DNA of 64,000 nucleotides from the NCBI RefSeq assembly GCF_022807995.1, contig NZ_CP094351.1, forward strand, positions 1,209,001-1,273,000, written 5' to 3'. The notes below the pieces were generated by a model that searched no databases, was not told the origin of the DNA, and saw only the letters and a program-made list of their open reading frames with translations. Positions 8,420 through 18,400 of the stretch are shown in pieces (within the stretch, counting starts at the first letter, position 1; each line of letters opens with the position of its first letter). Both the position numbers and the translations under genes were made by a program. Source of the stretch: Pseudomonas orientalis. Its GTDB lineage: Bacteria > Pseudomonadota > Gammaproteobacteria > Pseudomonadales > Pseudomonadaceae.

Positions 8420-8917
8420 ATGTTCAAAATGTTTGCTGTCGCTGCTCCTCTGGCTGTTCTGGCTCTGTCTTCTTCGGTAACAGCCTTTGCTGCCGGCGAA
8501 GCCAGCCATACCGTCAACCTCAAGGCAACCATCCCGACCACCGTTTTCCACGCACAACCGCGTGATCCTAACTGGGGCCGTGACGAAACCATGACCTATA
8601 ACCTGGTCAGCGGTGAGCTGGCGCCCCTGAGCGCCATCTACGACATCAAGAACACCAACGGTTCGGTACACGCCTACATCGAAGGCGGTCCGGCTGTACT
8701 GTTCAATGGTGATGCCGCGCAGAACATCCCGCTCACCACCAGCCTCAACGGCGTCACCCTGACCGGCACGCCTCAGGAAGTGGTCAACGAAGCGGACTCC
8801 ACCCCGGGCGTGGGCGCCGAAATGCGCATCGTCGCAGCCAAGCCTACCGCCACTCAACGCGGTTCCTACACCGCAGTGATGCCGGTGGTATTCGACGCGG
8901 TATTGCCGACGCCTTGA
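8420..8917 (+). CDS. CS1-type fimbrial major pilin
   Basis: A 165-residue pilin of the CS1/Cbl (alpha) chaperone-usher family, whose polymer forms the fimbrial shaft on the cell surface. A signal peptide (MFKMFAVAAPLAVLALSSSV, cleaved near AFAAG) is followed by the strand SHTVNLKATIPTTVFHAQP, the likely donor strand. The body ends in YTAVMPVVFDAVLPTP, a typical alternating C-terminal beta strand. It has no cysteine, unlike classical type 1 pilins, which fits this family. The hairpin straight after its stop would give more pilin than usher mRNA. Confidence 0.88.
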   Translation: MFKMFAVAAPLAVLALSSSVTAFAAGEASHTVNLKATIPTTVFHAQPRDPNWGRDETMTYNLVSGELAPLSAIYDIKNTNGSVHAYIEGGPAVLFNGDAAQNIPLTTSLNGVTLTGTPQEVVNEADSTPGVGAEMRIVAAKPTATQRGSYTAVMPVVFDAVLPTP

Positions 8918-8925
8918 GGCCAATG

Positions 8926-8948
8926 AATGCCCGCTGAATGCGGGCATT
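8926..8948 (+). terminator. Attenuating hairpin between pilin and usher genes
   Basis: Perfect 9-base arms AATGCCCGC and GCGGGCATT with a 5-base loop, followed by TTG and TTTG. It begins nine bases after the pilin stop. It probably reduces read-through into the usher or protects the pilin mRNA end, a common device in fimbrial operons. Confidence 0.65.
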
Positions 8949-9031
8949 TGTTTGCAGGTCGGCTGGCTTCCCCTCCTCGGTCCGCCGACCTGGTTTCTTT
9001 CCAGTCTTTTGGCATTCAGAGTGTTCCGTTC

Positions 9032-11554
9032 ATGTTTCCGATGACGCCTATCGCGGCTGTGCTCGCGCTGCTGATGTGTACGAGTGTCCTGGCCGCACCT
9101 GCTGTCTCAGGCGCTTTGACTGCCGGCAGTCTACTGAGCCAGGCGCAAAATTTGCCGGCAGGTTTTGCCGATCACTTTTTCGATGTGCCGTTGGCGGTAC
9201 GCATAGACCTTGACCAGCAATTGCTGGGCGAGGCGCTGATTGTGTTGACCCGGGATGACCGCGTCACCTTGCTTGAATTTACCGACACCGGTGACAGCAA
9301 GGTCCCGGCCGCCACCCGCGACACCTGGCAAGCCCTGTTGGAGAAGGGTGTGGCGTTGGGCGCCTGTACTCAATCCTGCACGGAAAAAATGCTCTCGGCG
9401 TTCTACAACCTGGAAAACTCCCAGTTGGCAATCATCACCCAGAATGTCGAACTCAATGACGACGTTCCACGCTTCTACCCGCAACCGGAAGGCGGCAGCC
9501 TGGGGTTGATCGTCAATAACCAGCTCAACCTCAATGGTGGCCAGGACAACAAGCTGGGCGGCCGCTACGGGTTGCAAGCCAGCTCGAGCGTCGGTAACTG
9601 GAGCCAGGTGTTCAACCTGCAACTGGCGCGACAGAGTGGCGATCAGGAACAGATGCGCCACGCGATCCACGAGCTCTACACCCAACGAGAAATGGAAGGG
9701 CAATTTTTCCGCCTGGGCCATTTCACCCCCAATTCCGATGGCCTGACCCGTCAACTGCGCAGCTTCGGCGCCAGCCCCGACACGGCGCTGGGCCTGATGT
9801 ACGGCAGTTCCGACAGCCTGGCTATCAACAATGCCAAGCCCAGCGTGTACCCGATCTACGTCACCGCCAACCGCCAGGCTGCGGTGGAGATCTACCGCAA
9901 CGGCTTATTGATCAATACCCAGGCCGTTGCGGCCGGCCTGCAAACGCTCGACACCCGGCCACTGCCCGGCGGCATCTATGAAGTGGAAGTGCGCCTGGTG
10001 GAAGACGGTCTCACCACCAGCACCACCCAGGAACTGGTGTACAAGCCCAGTAACTGGCGCAACGCTGACGACCCGTGGCGCTACAACCTGTTCGCCGGGC
10101 GCGAGACCAAGCTGTTCAGTAACTGGGACGAACAAGCCTCAGGGGCCATGACTGCCGGTGCCTCCATCAACTACCTGCTGCACCCACGGGTGATCCTCGG
10201 CCTGTCGGCGCGCCAGGTGCGTGAACAATTGCAGTACGGCGGTTCGGTGGACTGGACGGTGGCCAACAACACCAGCCTCTACACCAACCTGTACCAGACT
10301 CAGGACCACGGCACCGGCATGGACCTGCAAGCGCTCTACACCCTGGGCGCCACGAATCTGGTGTTCAGCCACAATCGCAGCTGGCTCGACACCCGCGACA
10401 CCTACGAAACCCTGCCGGACGGCACGCGTCTGCGGCGCAATACTTTCGTCGGTGAGGCCAGCAACACGGCGCTGTCGGTCAACCACCGGCTTGATGCGAA
10501 AAACACCCTGAACATGCGCCTGTCCCACAGCGAAGGCAATGTCGAAGGCGCCGGTATCGACCTGGGCTGGAGCCGCCACGACAACCTGTTGGGCAGCGAT
10601 GCCAACTGGCGCTTCTCGGTGTTCGACCGGCCTGGCAGCGCCGGCACCAACGACCGGCGCAACCGGGGCGTGGATGTGAGCGTCAGCGTCAATTTGGGCC
10701 GCGACGGCCGGCAGATTTCCGGCAGCGTCGGCACCCGCACCGCCCGCGATGGCGGACGTGACAACAATGCCTCGGTGACCCTGCGCCAGGACCTCACCGA
10801 TCACTTCCTGCAAAGTGTCTCGGCCACCGCAATCACCGACACTTATGGCGTCGGCCTGTCGGGCATGGCCAGCTTCAGCACGGAGGCGGTCAGCGGTGAC
10901 GGCTTTGTGCAGCGCAGTTCCTTCAACGGTGACCTCAGCGGTGGCTTGAACCTCAACAGCACCTTGGTCGCCGGTGCCGGCAAGGTGTTGCTGAGCAGCC
11001 AGCACCAGGGCAACGGTGCCGGCATGATCATCGACGTGGAAACCGACCTCGACGAGATCGCCCTGCGCGCCGATGACATGGGCGGCGGCAGCACCCTCCT
11101 GCGACCAGGGCGCAACTACGTGCCGGTGTCCGCCTACAAGAGCAGCAGCGTGGCGTTCGACTTCGAGGGCAACCACCCGCCGGCGGCCAATATCCAGCCG
11201 GCACGTTCCAGCTACCACCTGAACAAGGGCGGCGTGGATTACCGCAAGGTCACCGTGATGAAAACCGTCACCGTGCTCGGTCGCTTGCTCGACGAGCGAG
11301 GCGTGCCGTTGCGCGGCCACCACGTGATCAACCACGCCAGCCGCGGGGTCAGCGAAGTGGACGGGTTCTTCTCGATGGAGATGAGCGCCAGCGCACCCAC
11401 CCTGCAAGTGCGTTATCAGAACCAGCTGCTGTGCCAGTTCCGCCTCGACCCGAACAACGCGCCGAGTGAAAGCGACGTGTTGATGATCGGCGACTTGCGT
11501 TGCACCCCGGATACGTTGGCCGAGGTCGGCCATGCGTCCGAGGCTGCCGGATGA
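9032..11554 (+). CDS. CS1-type fimbrial outer membrane usher
   Basis: An 840-residue outer membrane usher of the CooC/CfaC/CblC type, which forms the pore for subunit export and shaft assembly. The frame is open from 8927, but the ATG at 9032 starts a proper signal peptide (MFPMTPIAAVLALLMCTSVL) and avoids the hairpin. Visible parts are an N-terminal periplasmic domain with a Cys pair (GACTQSCTEKM), a long barrel with repeated aromatic-alternating strands, and a C-terminal domain ending in CQFRLDPNNAPSESDVLMIG with further cysteines. The stop overlaps a possible upstream start of the next gene. The order of genes in this operon is pilin, usher, tip, chaperone, pilin, tip. Confidence 0.9.
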   Translation: MFPMTPIAAVLALLMCTSVLAAPAVSGALTAGSLLSQAQNLPAGFADHFFDVPLAVRIDLDQQLLGEALIVLTRDDRVTLLEFTDTGDSKVPAATRDTWQALLEKGVALGACTQSCTEKMLSAFYNLENSQLAIITQNVELNDDVPRFYPQPEGGSLGLIVNNQLNLNGGQDNKLGGRYGLQASSSVGNWSQVFNLQLARQSGDQEQMRHAIHELYTQREMEGQFFRLGHFTPNSDGLTRQLRSFGASPDTALGLMYGSSDSLAINNAKPSVYPIYVTANRQAAVEIYRNGLLINTQAVAAGLQTLDTRPLPGGIYEVEVRLVEDGLTTSTTQELVYKPSNWRNADDPWRYNLFAGRETKLFSNWDEQASGAMTAGASINYLLHPRVILGLSARQVREQLQYGGSVDWTVANNTSLYTNLYQTQDHGTGMDLQALYTLGATNLVFSHNRSWLDTRDTYETLPDGTRLRRNTFVGEASNTALSVNHRLDAKNTLNMRLSHSEGNVEGAGIDLGWSRHDNLLGSDANWRFSVFDRPGSAGTNDRRNRGVDVSVSVNLGRDGRQISGSVGTRTARDGGRDNNASVTLRQDLTDHFLQSVSATAITDTYGVGLSGMASFSTEAVSGDGFVQRSSFNGDLSGGLNLNSTLVAGAGKVLLSSQHQGNGAGMIIDVETDLDEIALRADDMGGGSTLLRPGRNYVPVSAYKSSSVAFDFEGNHPPAANIQPARSSYHLNKGGVDYRKVTVMKTVTVLGRLLDERGVPLRGHHVINHASRGVSEVDGFFSMEMSASAPTLQVRYQNQLLCQFRLDPNNAPSESDVLMIGDLRCTPDTLAEVGHASEAAG

Positions 11555-11598
11555 ATTTCCTACTCAGAACCGCGCGTGTTCAAAGGCATGAGCTGACC

Positions 11599-12825
11599 AT
11601 GAGCAATCCCATCAAGCGCCCGGCCTGGCGAGCTGTCGTATTAGCCGCTGCGCTGTGTTCGTTCACACCGTTGTCCCTGGCTGCCACGCAAGACATTACC
11701 GCTGAGTTCCGCCCTGACCCCGGCAACCCGATGGTCAACAAGTTCACCAACACCACCCCGCAAAGCGGGGTATGCCCGGGGCATATGCCGGCAAGGTGTG
11801 AGGCGTTGGGGATTTTCAGCATCCGCACCTGGGATATCAACTTTGTCGCCAGCGGTCCGATAGAGGCCAATCATGCGGATCCGCGGCAAGGCTTGATGTT
11901 CAAGGTTCCCTCCGAGTGGCGCAGTTTTGAGGTGATCTCACCCAAGGGCGACCGCAAAACAGTGGAGATGCGTATATCCGGAGTCGGCAGCCGCTTCAAC
12001 ACGACTAACCCACCGGGCGCGCATGCCTGGAGTTCGTTACCTGCCAACTGGACGCACGCACCGGCTCCGTGCCAATACACCGGCATGTGGGCGGCAGGGG
12101 CCACGTTGAGGCTGTGGTTCTGGCTGGTACCGGAAGGAGCCGGTGCTTGTAATCTGGTGACGCCGTTTGAGGTGCCGGCCTCCAGTTTCAGCATGCTTGA
12201 GTACACCTACGAACTGCGTACGCCTAATCCTCTGGATATGGAAGCCGGGGATTACAGAGGGTCGATTACTTACAGTGTCGGGCCGCACCAGGATTTCGAT
12301 TTCGGTGACCTCTACCTGCCAAACGATGACGTGCTGACCTTCAACTTCGATCTTCGAGTGGAGCACAACCTCAAGGTGGACCTGCCACCAGGTGGCAACC
12401 GTGTGGAACTGTTGCCCGAGGGCGGCTGGCAGGCCTGGCTCAACCGCGGGCGCCCACCATCGCGCCTGTTCCGCGACCAGACCGTGGTCATTTCCGCCAG
12501 TACCCGCTTCAAGATGCAACTCGAATGCAGCCTGGCCATCGGCAATACCTGCGGCCTGCGCAACAGCGCCGGGGACGAGGTGCCGCTGCAGGTTGGCGTG
12601 ACCTTGCCCTATGGCCTGCAAGACCAGTACGGCCAGGCCGTGAGCCGGTTGCCCTTGCGTCTTGACGGCACCGGCAACGAGCTGTTCCAGCCCGGCCATT
12701 ACGTCAATAACCGCCCCGCAAGCCTGCACTTTGCCGTGGAGCGGGACGACGTCAAAGAGATGCTCAAGCAACCCGGCAGCACCTACACCGGCGTGGTCAC
12801 GGTGATCTGGGATTCGGAAGTCTAG
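11599..12825 (+). CDS. CfaE/CooD/CblD-like fimbrial tip subunit 1
   Basis: A 408-residue protein with the two-domain length of CS1-family tip adhesins (an N-terminal adhesin domain and a C-terminal pilin-like domain). The chosen ATG gives a signal peptide ending in FTPLSLAAT. The mature start ITAEFRPDPGNPMVNKFTNT is shared with the second tip gene downstream. An alternative ATG at 11551 overlaps the usher stop and has GAGG upstream, but it would put 16 extra residues before the signal peptide. The last ~165 residues, from LKVDLPPGGNRVELLPEGGW to the end, are almost the same as in the gene at 14176. The middle (about residues 75-190) differs strongly. A role as tip initiator and adhesin is inferred from the family. 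Confidence 0.8.
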   Translation: MSNPIKRPAWRAVVLAAALCSFTPLSLAATQDITAEFRPDPGNPMVNKFTNTTPQSGVCPGHMPARCEALGIFSIRTWDINFVASGPIEANHADPRQGLMFKVPSEWRSFEVISPKGDRKTVEMRISGVGSRFNTTNPPGAHAWSSLPANWTHAPAPCQYTGMWAAGATLRLWFWLVPEGAGACNLVTPFEVPASSFSMLEYTYELRTPNPLDMEAGDYRGSITYSVGPHQDFDFGDLYLPNDDVLTFNFDLRVEHNLKVDLPPGGNRVELLPEGGWQAWLNRGRPPSRLFRDQTVVISASTRFKMQLECSLAIGNTCGLRNSAGDEVPLQVGVTLPYGLQDQYGQAVSRLPLRLDGTGNELFQPGHYVNNRPASLHFAVERDDVKEMLKQPGSTYTGVVTVIWDSEV

Positions 12826-12885
12826 GCGGGCGTGTACCGCACATCAGCCGCTGGGCTGGGTTCAACCAATGAGGCGTAATAAAAC

Positions 12886-13644
12886 ATGAAACATGCAGTG
12901 TTATCGGTCGGGCTGTTGCTGCTGTCGCTGACCGCCCAGGCGGGGCCGGCGATCAATGTCGGGGTGGTGTACGACTACCTGGAGGGCGATCGCAGTTCCT
13001 ACCTCAAGCGTGTCTATAACGGCGGCACAAGTACCGCGTTCATCAAGGTCAATGTGCTGGAAATCGTCTACAACGCCGACGGCACCTCCAGGGAAGTGCC
13101 GGTTGCCTCGATGACCGACGCCAAGGGCGCCGCCACCAACCGCGACGGCCTCATGGCCAGCCCGGCGCGACTGATCGTACCGGCGGGAGGGCGCCAGGGC
13201 ACCCGCTTGCTGTACATGGGCCAGCGCGACAAGGAGCGCTATTTCCGTGTGCGCTTCATCCCGGTGGTACCGGAAAAAGAAGACGATTTTGCCGTCACCG
13301 ATGAAGAGCGGGCCGAGTACAAGGACGCGCTGGCGGCCGGGGTCAACGTCATGGCCGGTTATGGCACGGTGTTTTTTGTGCGTCCACAGAACACGCGTTT
13401 CGATACGCAGATCAGCCAGACCGCCAGTCAGTACACCTTGCGCAACGCTGGCAACAGTGTGGTGGTGCTCGATGAGTTCAGGGACTGTTCGGTGGCAAAA
13501 AAATCCGACTGCGAAGCCACCACCAAGCACCACATCCTGCCCGGTCGTCAGCTGGTGTTCGAGAAAAAGCCCGAGCGCCAGTTCAGCTTCCAACTGATCG
13601 AAGGCCGCGACAAAAAACCGATGACGGTCAACAGCAACGGGTGA
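12886..13644 (+). CDS. CS1-type fimbrial periplasmic chaperone
   Basis: A 252-residue periplasmic chaperone of the CooB/CfaA/CblB type that folds pilins by donor strand complementation and delivers them to the usher. A signal peptide (MKHAVLSVGLLLLSLTAQAG) precedes an immunoglobulin-like domain. The segment ASPARLIVPAGGRQGTRLLY, with its conserved basic residue and G1 strand, and YFRVRFIPVVPEKEDD match the chaperone pattern. It has the short C-terminal domain with one Cys pair (DCSVAKKSDC). The gene stands in the middle of the operon rather than first as in many CS1-type operons. Its stop overlaps the start of the second pilin gene. Confidence 0.88.
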   Translation: MKHAVLSVGLLLLSLTAQAGPAINVGVVYDYLEGDRSSYLKRVYNGGTSTAFIKVNVLEIVYNADGTSREVPVASMTDAKGAATNRDGLMASPARLIVPAGGRQGTRLLYMGQRDKERYFRVRFIPVVPEKEDDFAVTDEERAEYKDALAAGVNVMAGYGTVFFVRPQNTRFDTQISQTASQYTLRNAGNSVVVLDEFRDCSVAKKSDCEATTKHHILPGRQLVFEKKPERQFSFQLIEGRDKKPMTVNSNG

Positions 13645-14132
13645 TGACAATGTTCAAGCAACTGACGGCACTGGCGGTACTGATGACCCCGATGTTCCTG
13701 GGCGAGCCGGCGCAGGCGTTCCAGGAGCGCCACAGCTTCGATGTGTCGGTGACCATCCCGATCGAGGAAGCCTATGTACTGCCCTCCGAACCGGACTGGA
13801 TGGGCCATGACCAGGTCTTGGCGTGGGATCTGGCGACGGCGCGGCTGGGCCGTCTGCGCAAGAATTTCGACGTCAAGAACATCCATGGCGGCGTGACCGC
13901 GCGCCTGGGCGACACGCCTTACCTGCTGAGCGGGCGCAACCGTATCGAGTTGCAGGTGCTGTTCAATCGCGTGCCCTTGACCCTCGATTCCACCCAGGTT
14001 CTCAGCCCCGAGGAGGCCCGGCCGGGTCGCCGCGCCGAATTGGAAATCGCCGCCATCGAACCGCAGGACGGTTACAAGGGCGGGGAATATTACGGCACGG
14101 TGCACTTGATGTTCGATTTTCCAGCGCCGTGA
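13644..14132 (+). CDS. Second CS1-type fimbrial pilin (minor subunit)
   Basis: A 162-residue paralogue of the pilin at 8420. Both share the layout signal peptide, HSFDVSVTIPIEEAYVLPSE in place of HTVNLKATIPTTVFHAQP, then W-rich DWMGHDQ, a KN(I/T)HGGV-type turn and the final strand YYGTVHLMFDFPAP. The similarity is clear but far from identity, so the duplication is old. The start overlaps the chaperone stop (TGATG). An alternative ATG at 13650 would shorten it by two residues. It may be a minor shaft component or an adaptor for the second tip protein that follows it. Confidence 0.82.
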   Translation: MTMFKQLTALAVLMTPMFLGEPAQAFQERHSFDVSVTIPIEEAYVLPSEPDWMGHDQVLAWDLATARLGRLRKNFDVKNIHGGVTARLGDTPYLLSGRNRIELQVLFNRVPLTLDSTQVLSPEEARPGRRAELEIAAIEPQDGYKGGEYYGTVHLMFDFPAP

Positions 14133-14175
14133 GCACGGCGAGTGAAACCCAGTGCGCCGCAGATTCGGAGTGTTT

Positions 14176-15420
14176 ATGCAGTTGATTAGCGCAACCAACA
14201 AATGGCTGGGGCCATGCGCATTGGCGCTGGGCCTGGGCTGGACGAGCCTGCCTGCGCAAGCGCTGGACCAGGAGATCTCGGCAGTGTTTCGCCCGGACCC
14301 GACCAACCCCATGGTCAATAAATTCCAGAACACCACGCCCCACAGCGGCATCTGCGCCTGGCATGTGCCGGCGCTGTGCGAGTCACTCAATACCTTCAGC
14401 ATTCGTACCGACGCCTTGGCGTTTGACTCGATAGCGCAAATCGAGGCGAACCATGAAGATCCGCGTAAAGGCGCGTATTTCAAAGTGCCTTCGGCCTGGC
14501 GCGATGTTCAGGTGACGCATGTCGCCACGGGTGAGGTTGAAACGGTGCAGATGCGGATCGCCGGCTTTGGCGGTCGGTGGAGCCTGGGTGGCGGTGCCAG
14601 AGTCGGAGTGTGGTCCAACAATGGCAACTCCTGGGATTATCCCTGGCGTTACGGTACGGGGTCTTGCCAAGGCGTCCGTTACATCGCGGCGTCCATCAAT
14701 TACGCGCTGTATTTCTGGACCATTCCGGAAAACGCAGGCGCTTGTAATGTGGTCCCCGGTTTGGCCATTCCACGGATGAGATATAACCCCGTTGAATACG
14801 GCTATGAGCTCAAGACCCCCAATCCATTGGGCATGGCCAGCGGTGAATACCGCGGTTCGGTCTCCTACAGCGTCGGCCCGGGCGGGGACTTTGACCTCGG
14901 CGATGTGATGATACCCAACGACAACACGCTGACCTTCAACTTCTCCCTGTCGGTCGAGCACAGCCTGAAGGTGGATCTGCCACCGGGAGGCAACCGTGTG
15001 GAGCTGTTGCCCGAAGGCGGCTGGCAAGCCTGGCTCAATCGTGGGCGGCAACCGGCGAAACTGTTCCGTGACCAGACCTTCGTCATCTCCGCCAGTGGGC
15101 GCTTCAAGATGCAGCTCGAGTGCAGCCTGGCCATCGGCAACACCTGCGGCCTGCGCAACGGCGCTGGGGATGAGGTGCCGCTGCAGGTCGGCGTGACCCT
15201 GCCGTTTGGTCTGCAAGACCCGTACGGCCAGGCTGTGAACAAACTGCCCTTGCGCCTGGACGGCAGCGGCACCGAGCTGTTTCAGCCCGGCCATTATGTG
15301 AACAATCGACCGGCCAGCTTGCACTTCGCCGTAGAGCGCGACGATGTGAAAGAGATGCTCAAACAGCCGGGCAGCACCTACACCGGCGTGGTTACGGTGA
15401 TCTGGGATTCGGAGGTCTAG
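14176..15420 (+). CDS. CfaE/CooD/CblD-like fimbrial tip subunit 2
   Basis: A 414-residue paralogue of the tip subunit at 11599. The ATG at 14176 has GGAG five bases upstream and begins a signal peptide (ending SLPAQALDQ). The N-terminal ~60 mature residues (AVFRPDPTNPMVNKFQNTTP) and the last ~165 are strongly conserved with the first copy. The middle segment, containing GGRWSLGGGARVGVWSNNGN here, is unrelated by eye. Codons in the conserved part differ at many third positions, so this is not a recent copy. In CfaE the N-terminal domain binds the receptor, so the operon may present two tip specificities. Confidence 0.8.
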   Translation: MQLISATNKWLGPCALALGLGWTSLPAQALDQEISAVFRPDPTNPMVNKFQNTTPHSGICAWHVPALCESLNTFSIRTDALAFDSIAQIEANHEDPRKGAYFKVPSAWRDVQVTHVATGEVETVQMRIAGFGGRWSLGGGARVGVWSNNGNSWDYPWRYGTGSCQGVRYIAASINYALYFWTIPENAGACNVVPGLAIPRMRYNPVEYGYELKTPNPLGMASGEYRGSVSYSVGPGGDFDLGDVMIPNDNTLTFNFSLSVEHSLKVDLPPGGNRVELLPEGGWQAWLNRGRQPAKLFRDQTFVISASGRFKMQLECSLAIGNTCGLRNGAGDEVPLQVGVTLPFGLQDPYGQAVNKLPLRLDGSGTELFQPGHYVNNRPASLHFAVERDDVKEMLKQPGSTYTGVVTVIWDSEV

Positions 15421-15441
15421 GTAGGCCTATTGCGGCCTGCC
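15420..15441. terminator. Weak hairpin between convergent genes
   Basis: Arms GGTAGGCC and GGCCTGCC pair over eight positions with one G-T wobble around TATTGC. There is no T-run on either side. It is the only candidate terminator in the 30-base gap between the fimbrial operon and the toxin locus. Confidence 0.35.
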
Positions 15442-15450
15442 GGCACCCCA

Positions 15451-18400
15451 TCAAGCCCGATTCTTGCGTTTCCCGGCCCGGTTCAGCGCAGCGCGAGTCA
15501 GGTCTCGCAGCCACTGGTTATGACGGTAGCCCAGCTCGTTCAGGGTTGCATCGTACTGTTCTGCAGTCATCGGGTTGCCGGATAACACGCTGGCTTCGTC
15601 CACTTCCAGGGCTTGGGCCAGGTCGCGCAGTTTGATCTGCAGGGCTTGCCGATCGGTCTCTGGCAGGTCCTGCGACTCGGCGTATTGCGCTTGCAGCGCC
15701 TGCAATTCATCGAGCTGGCTGTACTTCAGGTCGAAGGTGGTGTCGTTGTTCCATTTGGCGGTGGGGTGCTGCTGCTCAAGGTAGCGCTCCCACCCTTTGT
15801 CCAACAGCATCTGATTGACCAGGCCGTCCCCCTCTTCCAGCCTGGCCACCGCTGCGGCCACTTTTTCGACCTGATCGGTGGTTACGTCGGCGAGTGTGCG
15901 GTAAGTCATGTGGGGCGATAGCCACGGCAGGTCCAACCGCTCTGCCAGCGTGCTGCGATAGGCCAGATGAATGCCGGCCTCGTCGACTTCTCCATGCTCG
16001 CCGTCGATCACTTGCGACCATAGCCGCTGCCCCAGACCGCCCTGGTCTTTGGGCCTGAGGCGTCGGGCGATATCTTCGCCAATGGCTTTGCCCATGTACG
16101 CATCGCGAGCGGCTCCGCGGGTCAGCACCGCCAGCCGAGCCTCAAGTTCCTGTGGTGATGTGCTGGTTCGATAGGCTTCGCTGGCGAGTACCTCAACCCC
16201 CAGTTTCTGAAAGATCAACGCGCCCGCGTCGGGGCACAACCCAGGGTAGCGGGTATCCTTGAATACGCGTTCGCGCAGGTCGCTGTCGGCTTCGACCGCC
16301 CGCAACAGGCGCCATACCCTCTGGCTCAATTCAGGCCGATTGTGCTGGTAGGCCAGGCGGTCCTGCTCGGTTTGAAACTCATCGGGTTCCTCAAGCGATC
16401 GGATCACTTCAAACAGGCCCTGGGAGCCCGGTTCTTTCTCAATCTCATCCCACAGTTGCCGATGGCGCTCGCGCTCTGCCGGTTTGATGTAGGTCAGCCA
16501 GGGTTCGCTCTCGCCTTTAGGGGCATAGGAGCGTAGCGGGTCCAACCCCACCGATTCGCGGTATTCGGCAAGCAGGTCCTGAAAGTCCGAGGTGAGCCGG
16601 CTCTGGTCAAGGCGTGTACGGGCAATGATGTCGGCATCATCCGAGCCTGGCACGACATGGGGTAACTGAGTGATCGGGTTCTCGCTCAGGTCCAGTTGGA
16701 ACCCGCGCGCGCGGGATCGGCCGACCAGCCCGGCAGGCCAATCCTTTATGTGCGTATCGCGCAGGTTCAGCAGGCTCAAGGCCGGCATTTGGCTGATGTC
16801 CGGTGCCTGCCCCAGCGGATTGCCGGCCAATTCAAGTTGTTTGAGGCGCTTGAGCCGGGCGAGTGTCGCCATGGCCGCCTCATCCAGCACGATGGCATTT
16901 CTCTCCAGGTGCAAGCGGCGCAGGCGTTTGAGCTTGCCGAGGGTCTCGGGCAGCCTGGTGAGCTGGTTGTGACTCAGGTCGAGGTCGCGCAGATGGGGGA
17001 AATTGTCGAGAAAGGCGGCGTGGCGGTCTGAAAACTCGCAACCGCGCAGGTCCACGTCGCTGATGTGGTTCAGTGGCACATTGAGGGTGGGCAGTTCGTC
17101 GGGCAGGGGGGTGTTGAACAAGTCCAGGGCGATACCGCCGCGGTGCTCAAAGCTTTCGTCAAGATGAATCGTCAGGCCGTTGCTCCAGCCATCATAGAGG
17201 CGGGTCGCGACTTCCACTCGACGCTTGCGAACTTGCGGCTCCAACAGCGTGGTTTCCCAGCGCGTCGGGCTTTTGATGTAAGCATCGAGCTGATGGAACA
17301 GCTGTTGTTTTTGCGTCTCCATTTGCGTCAGGGTTTGCTCGCCTTCGGCGGTGCCCAGCGTGATGGACAGGCGTCGAACCCCGTCTTTGCTCATGGCGGG
17401 AAGTAACTGCTTGATGCGCTCTTCAATGGTTTTGGGCTGCATATCGTAGCTGTCGACCCGGGACATTTTGCAGGACGCGCCGCCGCCCAGGAGCACTTCG
17501 GTCTCGGTCTCGGGCTGCATGCGCACGGGTGGTTCGGCCAGGGCCAGGCGTCGTTCGGCTGGCGTCTGATTGTGTTCGATCACCCATTGCCTGAGCTGCT
17601 CACCTTCGCCGACGGCGTAGGGCGGGGTGCGTTGCGGGTCCTGGGACAGGGTCCAGAGCAGGGACTCGTACAGTGTGGCGGCAGCGTTCAATGGCTTGGC
17701 ATCGGCGTCGAACACCGCGTAGTTGCCGTCTGCGCTGCGTACCAGGGTGCGGGTCTGGGGCGCATCGGCGTCACCGACGCTGCAGCGCAAAGGGCCGCTG
17801 GGGCTGTTGTCGCGTAGGTCGATTTTCAGGTTGTTGAACGTATCGCTGTGCAGGCGCAAGGTATTGAGCACCAACCGTTCGCTTTGCACCGAGGGGGGCT
17901 GATGAGGGTAAAGCCCTTCGACAGCGCGGCTGGCCTGGTTGTCGAAGTCCAGTTCGCGTGCCAGGCTTTTGAGACGCAAGGGCAGGCGCTGCTCATCCGT
18001 CATCATCGCGGACTCTGCCGGCCAAGCCTGCTTGAGCAACGCCTCGGCACTGCTCAGCGGCAGCTCGGGAACGCTCTGGCGCAGCAGGGCCACGTGCGGG
18101 TCGCTGCTGACCTGGCCCAGTTGATAATGGCTTTTGGCGATATGACCGCCAAAGCCATCTACGTAGTCCGCCAGTTTATTGCGAAGCGCCTGGACCTGTT
18201 CGGCCTGGGGCAATGTGTCGCCCAGCAACGCATTGCCCTGTTGTTCGTCGAGAAACCCCAGCACGCGCTCTGGCAGCCGGGCAGCCATCACGTCGGCCAG
18301 GCTGATGGTCAAGGTATCCGCCGGCCCCGCGTCGGCATTGCCATATTTGCGCGACTCGCCGCTCAGGTCGCTGTTGTGAAACACCTCCAGGGCTTTGTTG

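Noticed and set aside
10139..11533. 464-codon open frame opposite the usher
   Set aside because: Mirror of the usher frame with His/Val/Ala repeats typical of antisense GC-rich DNA.
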